DNA of 64,000 bases from Campylorhamphus procurvoides (lineage: Eukaryota; Chordata; Aves; Passeriformes; Dendrocolaptidae), in the NCBI GenBank assembly GCA_013396655.1, contig WBMV01007614.1:1-64000 (forward strand). Direction: 5' to 3'. How positions within the stretch are numbered: position 1 is the first letter of the stretch; each line of letters begins with the position of its first letter. Shown here piece by piece: positions 54,585-64,000 of the stretch. The notes beneath the pieces were generated by a model. That model was given only the letters and a program-made list of their open reading frames with translations. It was not told where the DNA came from and ran no database searches. The position numbers and the translations under genes were made by a program.

Positions 54585-56935
54585 CAGGAGAATGAGGGCA
54601 TTAAAACAGTAATCAGGGAAAAATTGAAAGAAATAAAAGAAAAGAATCACAACTGTACAAAAAAGAATTAGAGAGCCCTAACCAAAATTGTTCGAGTCAC
54701 CAGTATCTTGGACATTTCCTACACAGGACCTCCACCTCAATCCAACTGACTGTTCTGTGAGCTTCTGTTCTCCATCAAGTTTGGATGGGACCATGTGGTC
54801 CGGAAACCCTACACAAGGCCAGAGTGCTTTTTAGGGGGATTTCCTGTAACTAGGAACCGAATTACCAGCATCTAAGTTTTTGAAATGTTTACAAAACAGC
54901 AGCAATTGGGGGAGCGGGGAAAGCGCACAGGATTTTATTCAAAATTTAAATCTGTTTCTGATTCCTGGTTCAAAATTAGAGCGCATAAAGTTCATTGATC
55001 CCTCCACCACAGTTACAATGTGGACAGGTGAAAATCATGACCAAGAACCCCAGTTTGGTACCTGGCATGAATGAAGGAAACATTAGATTCATTAGAAACA
55101 GCTATTACCAATTAGCAAAAATATAAAATTAATAAACAGAAGGTACACAGACCACCGTTGGTCCAACCCTGGAGCTAATAAGCATTAGGAATACAAGATA
55201 TTTCTCAGACTAGGGAAGTATCTTTTATCCAACTGCTTCAGAAAGATTTTTAGATGTAGAAGAATTATGAGTAAATATTTTTATTCACTAATTCCAATAA
55301 CTGAACATCAACACTTTTCCAACATACAAGTTACCTACTCAACAAAACCTAAGTAGATACATACAAAACATACAAGCTAATAGCCATAGACTCATCTGCT
55401 TTACTAAAAATAACAAAATCCACTGGAGTAAGGAAATTCAAAAACGTATTTCACAGAGCTACGCATTTTCAAACTATTCAGGTAAATGTAGCTCCATTAG
55501 AAAAATTACAAAATTCACAGAAGACTGAAGAACTATGCTATCTGCCCCTATTTCGTACCATTTTTTTTCAACAATAAACAGCATTCAACAAATGAAAGGT
55601 ACAGCACGAGGAAGATGATTAAGAGCATCTAAAGCTTAGAGTGCCTCACATCCTCATGGATCATAACAACACAACTACAGCACTAGCAAGCTGAGCATTA
55701 CCTCCCTTTGTTTCTCAAAGTCCTACCACATCCATACAGCAGCACTTCAGCATGCCTCTGCAACACATCCACTTGCCAGCATCTTCAGAAGACCATGACT
55801 GATTTGTTCCTTCCACCAGTATCTCCTGTTTCTCTTCCTGTGTGTTCCTCTGGAGCTGGGAGGTTTTTAGTATGCCTGTTATTTATCCAGTTCTGTTATT
55901 TTGAGGTGGAGTTTTTTGGTGTTTTTTTGGGGGGGAGAATTTTTAACATATTTTTTTTATTTCTGCCTATATTCTGTCCAACTTAATTTCGTGGAAAAGT
56001 GAGCTCAAAGAAGCAGCTGAGCTGTAGCAAAGAGCACACTGGAGGTGCCACCTGGTATTGCTTTTGGTATGTTGTCCTGAATGAATCTTACACAAATTCT
56101 AAAAAACAAGTTGGAGTATACATCCCTGCTCCCAGAGTTCAACTATTACACATAACTTGGGTTCACTGAGTGAAATCAAGACTAAAAGTTTAGCATTTTT
56201 AAAGTCAGTAAACAATTTTTGATATTTGTATCCTTAGTCTCTGCTTGATCAAAGTTTCCAACACCAAGAGTCAAAATTATCTTATTTAACATTTGTATGT
56301 GATTTCACAAATCTGTAACAATATTTCATATCATGCAGGAAAACAGCAGCATCACATAGCCTAAATATTTACTACACCTTTAACAGAAATCGTTGCTGGA
56401 ATGTTTTTTCCCCAAAATCAATGAAGAATATTGACTTACTTCAGAAATTTTTCTTCTTCTAAGACAGAAATCCAGCTGTAAGCAATTAGAAACTATCCTA
56501 TAAAACATACGTGTTTCTCTAGGAAGATAAATAGTCAGTCATTAGTATACAATATTCTCTAAGGAGAATATGGCAATGAACTGACCTAGATACTTCTGCA
56601 TTTTGCTGACATAGGCAATTTCTACAGTACAATACAGGAGAACTAAGGGATCCAAAACATTCTTTTCAATTAAAATTCTTCCCCATTACATATCAAGAAA
56701 GAAAAGAAAAGTCAAACACAGTATCAGTAGTCTGAAGAATGACAAATGGGACTGCAAGGTTGCGTGGGTTCTTTTCTTTTAAATCAAATTACTACAACTG
56801 CAAATAAAACAAGCTAAAATACCAGTATTCTTTGGGTTCACAGAATTCTTACCTTTCTAATTAATACTTTCAGGAAGTTTCCTAAGCTTGTGATAAACCT
56901 AATCAGCCATCCTCATGGTTTTGCAGAGAAATACC
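54585..56935. other. unique sequence, one CpG-containing patch
   Basis: No named repeat. The part at about 54780-55074 is less AT-rich and has several CpG sites and a 64-codon plus frame (54880-55074) that I do not recognise. The frame at 55708-55986 crosses a G-rich run and has no domain. The rest is AT-rich. Confidence 0.45.
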
Positions 56936-57600
56936 TGTGATACACTGGATTATTATACACATTACTGGCTCAGACAAACTCCAGTGTGTGTGTGTGTGTG
57001 TGTGTCTGTGTGTGTCTGTGTGAGGAACAGGCCAACTCTCACAGAGGTGAGGTGATCCCTGTCCCACACCGCAGCTCCACGAGCCTCCTTAGCAGCCACA
57101 GTCCCTGGACACCCCCAAGCCCCTGGCACAGTGGGACTGTGGCCACAGGGCCAGAGCAACAAAAGCAGCGCCACGGGCTGGCCCTGCTGGTCCAACATGG
57201 ACATGGGAGCGGGATTTGCACAGGACTCCAGGGGGGAGCTAGAATTTTCTCTTCTTCTCTCTCTGCTTTTTCTCCTGATCTCCTTTCGTGATACTTGGCT
57301 AACCTGAAGCTGGATGAGTTGGATTTTGCTAAGTTGTATGTTGATGCTTTGTGGAAAGTTCTCTTTTGGTTGAATGTTGCCCTTTAAACTTTTGCCAAGT
57401 ACTCTTATTTTCTACAGTTGATCAGTAAAAGTACCTCCTGAGAAGAGAAGGCAGTGCCTTCACCTTTGCACTCTGTCTTAAGGTGTTAAAAGACCTGAAG
57501 GCTCTTCCAATAAATTTGGTGGACAAATTGTTGGAGCTGTGTACATTTTTACAGTTAAACCCCTTTGGCGAGCTTGTAACTCGGGTGCTGGGGTCTTACA
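56936..57600 (+). mobile_element. solo LTR (full-length copy)
   Basis: Starts TGTGATACACTGG and ends GGGGTCTTACA, about 665 bp. It includes the TG microsatellite (56984-57021), a GC-rich centre (57028-57240), an AATAAA (57510-57515) and the 3' part shared with 31129-31199. Flanks are ATACC (56931-56935) and ACACC (57601-57605), four of five matching, compatible with a 5-bp target-site duplication. The 101-aa and 80-aa frames inside are by-products. It lies 84 bp from the edge of the right inverted-repeat arm. Confidence 0.78.
56984..57021. repeat. (TG)n microsatellite inside the LTR
   Basis: Same TG/TGTC pattern as at 31081-31122. Confidence 0.85.
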
Positions 57601-57874
57601 ACACCGTAATCAAGAAATATAGTACATTTATACAAAATCAGACCTTTTTTTTTTTATCTTATAATCTTGTACCTCATCTTAAATATTTATGACATGGATA
57701 AGAATCTAATTTTATTTTGATTTTTTATTTTCACCCCTGAGGAAATCCACCCTTAACAGTCCCTATATGGTCCTAAAATGATATAGGTGCTTCCTTTGCT
57801 CTAGCTGCCTCTGAAGCTGCCAGCATGACCTTCTGAAGCTGCTGGGATGACTCCTATAGGGCAGCATAATCCTG

Positions 57875-58177
57875 TTGTTTGCTTGTGCATGCTGTCTCTT
57901 GCTTTGTGGCTTCTCCCCAGCAGCTGGTGGCTGTGCAGCACCGAAACACGGTCTCAAACTTGAATGCCCTCGTGATCATTTTCTGACAAGGATGTTGCCA
58001 GCTGCTAGAACTGCCTTGGTGGAAAACCATCAGAATGAAAGACTGGCTGTATTGACTGAGAGCATGAATGCTGTGCTAAGGTTTATTGCTATTACCTTGG
58101 GTTTTTTCCCTGTCTTTGTTGGTACTATTAGCAGCTTGAGAAGAGACCTTAAGGTAAGTTTGAGCCAAGGCAGGTGA
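57875..58177 (+). CDS. open frame spanning the exon-like block (unidentified)
   Basis: 100 codons from ATG at 57875. The first 15 residues come from pyrimidine-rich sequence that could equally be an intron end; the last 8 residues (VSLSQGR and stop) lie past a good splice donor. The part inside the putative exon is Cys- and Arg-containing at first, then has ENHQNERLAVLTESMNAVL, then a hydrophobic stretch of about 20 residues (RFIAITLGFFPVFVGTISSL) that looks like a membrane segment, then RRDLK. I do not recognise the family. The frame is kept intact in both inverted copies, but as they are identical this counts as one observation. It could be a captured host exon, part of an undescribed repeat, or a chance frame. 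Confidence 0.35.
   Translation: MFACACCLLLCGFSPAAGGCAAPKHGLKLECPRDHFLTRMLPAARTALVENHQNERLAVLTESMNAVLRFIAITLGFFPVFVGTISSLRRDLKVSLSQGR
57921..58153 (+). other. exon-like block with splice acceptor and donor
   Basis: Upstream is a pyrimidine-rich tract ending TTCTCCCCAG (57911-57920); downstream AAG is followed by GTAAGT (58154-58159). Between them, 233 bp stay open in the frame used by the 57875 ATG, ending on a complete codon at the donor. Both sites are close to vertebrate consensus. This makes a captured or duplicated gene exon plausible, but transcription is not shown by the sequence. Confidence 0.4.
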
Positions 58178-58603
58178 TACATGCATTTATTTGTGAGTGT
58201 GCCGTAAAAAACATGTGATACAGGTCTGCATCTGTGCATGTGAAGGAGAAATTATCTAAAGTGCAGGTTGCTGGAAGCTGTGAAGGGCAGAGGAGCTGAG
58301 CAGAAAGTCCGGCTGTACAGCTAAATCCAGGCACCTTGATCTGGGCTAAAAAGCTGAAGTCGCTCAGCAGCAGTTGAGCTCACAGTAGGCTTTGTACATA
58401 CCCGTGCAAGACAAACATTTCCCAAGTGGTAGCCTCAAAAGCCAGGTTTTGAACTTTAACACTTAGTTTACCTGAATTCATGCAGAAGACTCATCCAATG
58501 TTGACTCACCAAGTAGGAGCGGGGCTGGGGGCATTGGACAGAATTCCTTCAGATACTGGTAGCACAGTGGTACTATGCCAATTCTGTCGCACGGTCTGTC
58601 CTA

Positions 58604-58940
58604 AGGGGAGACCTTTGCTCTACAACTGCCTGAAAGGAGCTTGCAGCAGGGTGGGGGTCGGTCTCTGCTCCAAGTTACAAGGCACAGGACAAAAGGCAAG
58701 GGTCTCAAGTTGCACCAGGGGAGGTTTAGATTGGATATTTGGAAACATGTCTTCACAGGAAGGGTTGTCAGGCTTTGGCCAGGCTGCCCAGGGGAAGCGG
58801 CTGAGTCACCATCCCTGTCTGGGAGCATTTAAAAGCCCCATAGATGTGGTGCTTAGGGACATGGTTTAGTGATGGCCCTGGCTGTGCTGGGTTAATGGTT
58901 GAACTTGATGATCTCAAAAATCTTTTCCATCATAAATAAT
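58604..58940 (+). mobile_element. 5'-truncated CR1 tail in the right arm
   Basis: Plus-strand equivalent of 42068-42403, with the C-terminal CR1 ORF2 pattern (RGGLDWIFGNM, then SPIDVVLRDMV) and the 3' run 'ggttgaacttgatgatctca' then 'aaaatcttttcca', closer to the CR1 consensus than the left arm at the outer end. The 129-aa frame across it (58480-58869) joins non-CR1 and CR1 sequence and is not a gene. Confidence 0.88.
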
Positions 58941-60519
58941 TTATTGATGCTATAATATTTCCTCTGTTTGTCTTGCTTACCCTATTTGCATGGCAAAAAA
59001 AAATACAAGTTTTATGAAGAATTAGTTCACCATCTTTCTGTTAGTTCTTCTCTTCTTACACATTTCCTCTTTAAAAAAAATCCTACTTTTAATACTTCCT
59101 AGAATGCTTTTTCATTTAAAAATAGGAAAAGGGGCAAACTTTAATTCTCATTCTTGTGGTAATAAGGGATAAAAAATAAGGAAATAGCATCAAACACTCT
59201 GACCATCTGCTAAAGAAATTTCAGCTCATATTTGACAATGATATCTACGATTTTTCTATAGAGAAATCATTATTGCTCCAGATGCCACTTTGAAAGTTTT
59301 AAGCATTTAAATTTAACTTCACACACCAAACTTTCTTAAATTATATATGAAAAACACTGCTCCTATGTGTAATAACCACAGAGCACTGAACTCAATGACA
59401 TAAGACAAAACTTTTATCCATATGCTAGACAATGTTGATAGAATAAAACAGTATTTAGAGTGCATATGCCAAGACTTCTTAGCTAAAATCTCAGAATTTC
59501 AGAAGCCTCTGAAATCACTTTTTGAGTGATGTAAAGCAATACAATTATATTCGCTTTAAAATAATTATCACCTAACTCTGTTGAATTTAAAGATGACATA
59601 AAGTAAAATGCAATAGCAGAGATGCATCCTGGAGGCATAAAACACTTAATTGCTTGTACTGGGGCAGCTGTACAGCAAATAGGAGACTATTTTTCAAAAG
59701 CTTGAGAAATATGAAACCAGTACATTGACAGGGAAATACATGCAGGTACCACTATCTCAGCTTTGCTACAACTGAAGATGAAGTTTGCCATTCTTGAAGT
59801 ACAGCTGAATAGAACTTAGAGATACATGACATTCATACCTTTTAAAATCCAGGGCAGTTTTACCTTCCACAATTAAGTCTTGTGTGTCCATGATTCTCTC
59901 AGTTTTGTTTCATTGTACTACCCATAGAAATTTCAAATTATCAAATGCATAGGTTTTGCGGGTTTTAAACTAACTTTACAGTTGCCATCTTCTTGGCCAT
60001 TAAAACCACAACTTTCCTAATTAAAAGTAAAGACGAGTCTGACCATGTTAGATGCCTATAGAGATTTTCAATACTTTCACTACTGGTAGCATGTGTACAC
60101 AGAGCACATGGAGAAAAAAGTCATAAACTTTTCCTTTGAAGTGCAATCATTAATAGTAATAATCATTAGTGCCTAGAATCAGAAGTTTCTATTTGAGAAC
60201 CTTCTCATGAAGATGTTCCCCAGTCTCCAGTGTTTAATCATTACCTAGCTGTGAAACCAGCACAGATGATTTTGCCCTTTATTTTATGTCATCATATTAG
60301 TTAATAAAAGGACATTGTTACTGGAAAGGTTTTTTCAATAACAAACAAGTCAGTGCAGAAAATGCCTCCGACTTAATTTCTGATTCATCCAAATCAAGGC
60401 TTATATAAGCCTTAATAATAATAAAAATCACAGAATATTGAAAAACAGTAAAAAAACTGCTGAACATGAGTACTTTCTTCATTCTGTGCATTTACTCCAT
60501 TATTTGTAAGTCCATCAGT
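58941..60519. other. unique AT-rich sequence
   Basis: Nothing recognised between the inverted-repeat arm and the CR1 element. Confidence 0.5.
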
Positions 60520-61229
60520 GGATGGCTGTAAGCTGTTCAGAAGGGACAGGCAAGGAAGTAGAGGCAGTGGCAGGGCTCTGTATGTTAGGAAGAGCTCAAA
60601 GATAGTGATGAGTGCCTATAGGTAAGAATAGGGGTAAGGCTAACCAGGCAGACAGTCTGGTGGGAGTGTTACAGACCACCCAACCAGAAGGGAGAGACAG
60701 ACAAAATATTCTGTGATCACCTCAGAGAAGTCTTATGATCACTGAACCTTGTTTTTATGGGGGACTTCAGCTTAGCAGAGATGTCTGCTAGAAATACAAC
60801 ACAGTGGAGAGGTGGCAGTCTAGGAGGTTCCTGAAGTGTGTGGAAGATAACTTCCTGACACAGCTGGTAAGATTGCCAACCAGGGCTGGTGCTCCACTAG
60901 ACCTGCTGTTTACAAACAGAAAAGGGCTGGTGGGAGATGTGGTGGGTAAAGGCTGCCTGGTGTACAGTGAGCATGAAATAAGAGAGTTCTCAGCTCTTGG
61001 TGAAGTAAGGAAAGGGATCAACAAAATCTCTACCTTGGACTTCTGGAGAATGGACTCAGGGCAAAGAAGAGTTTATGACCTTTGGAAAAAGCAGGTAACT
61101 CAGGAAGAGTACATTATGTCATGTAGAGAGAAAATTAGAAAGGTGAAAGCTCAACTAGAACTCAATCTGGCCACTGCTGTGAAAGACAATAAAAAGTGTT
61201 TTTATAAATACATCAACAACAAAAGGAGG

Positions 61230-61615
61230 CCCAAGGGAACTCTTCATCCTTTATTGAATGCAGGGGGAAACACTGCTGATGAAGGATGAAGAAATGCCTC
61301 GGTTGCCTCAGTCTTTAACAGAAAGACTAGTTATCCCATGGCAATTGGTCCCCTCGGCTGGTATACAGGGACAGGGAGCAGATTAGACACCCTGCAATAC
61401 TGGAGAAAGTCACTAGTTACCTGCTGTGCCACTCAGACATACACAAGTCTTAACAGGCCAGATGGGATTCACTCAGGGATTCTGAGGGAGCTGGCGTAAA
61501 TGCTCACCAAGCCACTATCCATCATTTATCATCAGTCCTAGCTAATTTGGAAAGCACCCAGAGGTTGGCCAATGTGATGCCAATCCACTGGCCTGTCGGC
61601 CTGACCCCAGTGCCA
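61230..61615 (+). repeat. 386-bp duplicated segment, first copy
   Basis: Identical, with a constant 387-bp offset, to 61617-62002; the two copies are separated only by the N at 61616. Confidence 0.95.
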
Positions 61616-61616
61616 N
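61616..61616. other. contig join (single N)
   Basis: N flanked by the end of one 386-bp copy and the start of the next. Best read as an unmerged overlap of two contig ends. Confidence 0.85.
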
Positions 61617-62002
61617 CCCAAGGGAACTCTTCATCCTTTATTGAATGCAGGGGGAAACACTGCTGATGAAGGATGAAGAAATGCCTCGGTTGCCTCAGTC
61701 TTTAACAGAAAGACTAGTTATCCCATGGCAATTGGTCCCCTCGGCTGGTATACAGGGACAGGGAGCAGATTAGACACCCTGCAATACTGGAGAAAGTCAC
61801 TAGTTACCTGCTGTGCCACTCAGACATACACAAGTCTTAACAGGCCAGATGGGATTCACTCAGGGATTCTGAGGGAGCTGGCGTAAATGCTCACCAAGCC
61901 ACTATCCATCATTTATCATCAGTCCTAGCTAATTTGGAAAGCACCCAGAGGTTGGCCAATGTGATGCCAATCCACTGGCCTGTCGGCCTGACCCCAGTGC
62001 CA
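61617..62002 (+). repeat. 386-bp duplicated segment, second copy
   Basis: Second copy of 61230-61615. The CR1 order continues normally from its right end (GKVMEQI-like residues at about 62005), so one of the two copies is superfluous for the CR1 consensus. Confidence 0.95.
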
Positions 62003-63302
62003 GGGAAGGTTATGGAACAGATTATCCTCATTGTGATTGCACAGAATATTTGGGACAACCCAGGAGGATGAGGCCCAGTCAGCGTGGGTTTAGGAAGGGC
62101 AGGTCCTGCTTGACCAACCTGATATCCTTACATGACCATCCATCAAGTGGATGAGGGAAAGGCTGTGGATGTACTCTGCCTGTAATTCTGCTGTCTCTCA
62201 CAGCATTTTCCTGGAGAAACTGGCAGCCCATGGCTTGGATAGGAGCACTGTTCACTGGGTAAAAAACGGGCTGAAGGGCCAGGCCCAGAGAGTGGTGGTA
62301 AATGGAGTTAAATCCAGCTGGTGGCTGGTCTTAGTGATGTTTTCCAGGGCTCAGTACTGGGGCCAGTCCCGTTCAATATCTTTATCAATGATCTGAATGA
62401 GAGGATTAAGTGCACCCTCAGAAATTTCACAGCACTAAGCTGGGCAGAAGTATTAATCTGCTAGAGGGTAGGAAGGCTCTGCAAAGGGATCTGGACAGGA
62501 CAGCTTGATGGGTCAAGGCCAACAACCTAAGGTTCAACAAGGCCAAGTGCTCAGTCCTGCACTTGCTTCACAACAACCCCAGGAAGCACTACAAGCCTGG
62601 GAAAGTGCTGGAAATAGGCACAGTGGAAAAGGACTTAGGAGTGCTGTTTGAGAGCAGCTGAATGTGAGCCAGCAGTGTGCTCAGGTGGCCAAGAAGGCCA
62701 ATGGCATCCTGGCCTGTATCAGGAACAGAGTGGCCAGCAGGACAAGGGCCGTGACTGTTCCCCTGTGCTTGGTACAGATGAGGCCACACCTTGAGTCCTG
62801 TGTCCAGTTCTGGGCTGCTCACTACAATAAAGACATTGAGTTGCTGGAGGCTGCCCAGAGAAGGGCACAAAAAACATAGAAGGGTCTGGAGCACAAGTCT
62901 TATGAGGATCAGCTGAAGGAGCTGGGGTAGTTTAGTCTAGAGAAAAGAAGGGTCAGGGGAGACCTTATTGCTCTCTACAACTACCTGAAAGCAGGTTGTA
63001 GCAAGGTGGGCGATTGATCTTTTTTCCCAGAGAACTAGCAATAGGACAGGAGAACATAGTCTTAAGCTCCATCAGGGTAGGTTCAGGTTGGACATCAGGA
63101 AGAATTTTTCATCAAAAAGGTTCCTAGCATTGGAATGGGCTGCCCATGGAAGTGCTTGGAGACACCATCCCTGAAGTGTTCAAAAAATGATTGGATGTGG
63201 CACTTAGTGCTATGATTTAGTTGGCATGGTTGTCTTTGGTCAAAGGTTGACCTCAATGATCTTGGAAGTATTTTCCAATGTTACAAATTCCATGATTCTA
63301 TG

Positions 63303-64000
<698 letters not shown>

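Larger units (their letters stand above)
57684..58940 (+). repeat. inverted repeat, right arm
   Basis: Mirror of 42068-43322. The identical core is 57751-58901. Mismatches begin at 57750 on the inner side and at 58902 on the outer side. It contains the exon-like block (57921-58153), about 450 bp of unrecognised sequence, and a CR1 tail (58604-58940). Confidence 0.93.
60520..63302 (+). mobile_element. CR1 LINE, long but defective ORF2 copy
   Basis: The order follows avian CR1 ORF2. At 60660-60790 is the end of the endonuclease region (RPPNQKGETDKIF-like, then FMGDFSLAEM). At 60804-61289 a 161-codon frame contains RRFLKCVEDNFLTQLVRLPT, LDLLFTNRKGLVGDVV, SREKIRKVKAQLELNLAT-like residues and KCFYKYINNKRRPKG. 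At 62000-62400 is the reverse transcriptase region (SHSIFLEKLAAHGLDRST, RVVVNGVKSSW). At 62664-62879 is [20 protein letters not shown]. The copy ends at 63302 in 'ccatgattctatg', the characteristic CR1 3' repeat. It lacks ORF1 and the 5' end, and has frameshifts, deletions (around the catalytic reverse-transcriptase region the frame is broken) and an internal assembly duplication (61230-62002). It cannot make a working protein. Confidence 0.93.

Noticed and set aside
54795..54809. TGGTCCGGAAACCCT, reminiscent of a retroviral primer-binding site
   Set aside because: It lies about 210 bp past the LTR end, not directly next to it, and does not match a tRNA 3' end well.
58480..58869. 129-codon frame (also 42137-42526 minus)
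   Set aside because: It starts in non-CR1 sequence and continues into a truncated CR1 tail; the CR1-like C-terminus is a fossil, not a host gene.

Overview
The window looks like intronic DNA from a bird, probably on the Z chromosome. It is AT-rich and almost free of coding sequence. It carries several CR1 LINE fragments, including one with the classic avian CR1 3' end, plus avian-type endogenous-retrovirus LTRs and at least one MIR-like SINE. The only host coding exon I can identify lies at the right edge on the minus strand (63863-64000). It encodes 46 in-frame residues of the JmjC domain of a KDM4 histone demethylase, best matching KDM4C, with a consensus GT donor. KDM4C is Z-linked in birds (established knowledge), which is why I suggest the Z. 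Transcription runs right to left, so nearly everything to the left would be the intron after this exon. I searched by eye for the next conserved exon and did not find it.

Layout: 1-345 CR1 fragment; about 965-1409 an LTR; 1410-7534 unique AT-rich sequence; 7535-8327 a probable minus-strand LTR with CCCCA flanks; 10925-11225 degraded CR1; 13690-14215 a GC-richer repeat that looks ERV-associated; 26996-27085 an LTR end fragment; 31032-31199 an LTR interrupted by an N; 37577-37671 MIR; 40555-40790 CR1; 42068-43322 left arm of an inverted repeat; 44447-45109 solo LTR with GCCTT flanks; 50911-51000 CR1 tail; 54026-54584 LTR; 56936-57600 solo LTR; 57684-58940 right arm of the inverted repeat; 60520-63302 long defective CR1; 63863-64000 KDM4C exon. 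The stretches between are unique AT-rich sequence with simple repeats.

The most interesting object is the inverted repeat. Two arms 14.4 kb apart share a core of 1,151 bp (42105-43255 and 57751-58901) in which I saw no difference and no indel, yet the homologous sequence just outside both ends is clearly diverged. That pattern suggests gene conversion between the arms, or copying of one repeat consensus into both places by the assembler. Each arm holds a 233-bp exon-like block with good splice sites and an open frame containing a membrane-like segment, followed by a 5'-truncated CR1 tail. I do not recognise the protein.

Two of the three single N bases mark assembly faults. The N at 61616 separates two identical 386-bp copies, which looks like an unmerged contig overlap. 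The N at 31128 sits where about 500 bp of an LTR should be, judged from the related copy at 56936-57600. Most of the short open reading frames in the window are chance frames or repeat-derived.
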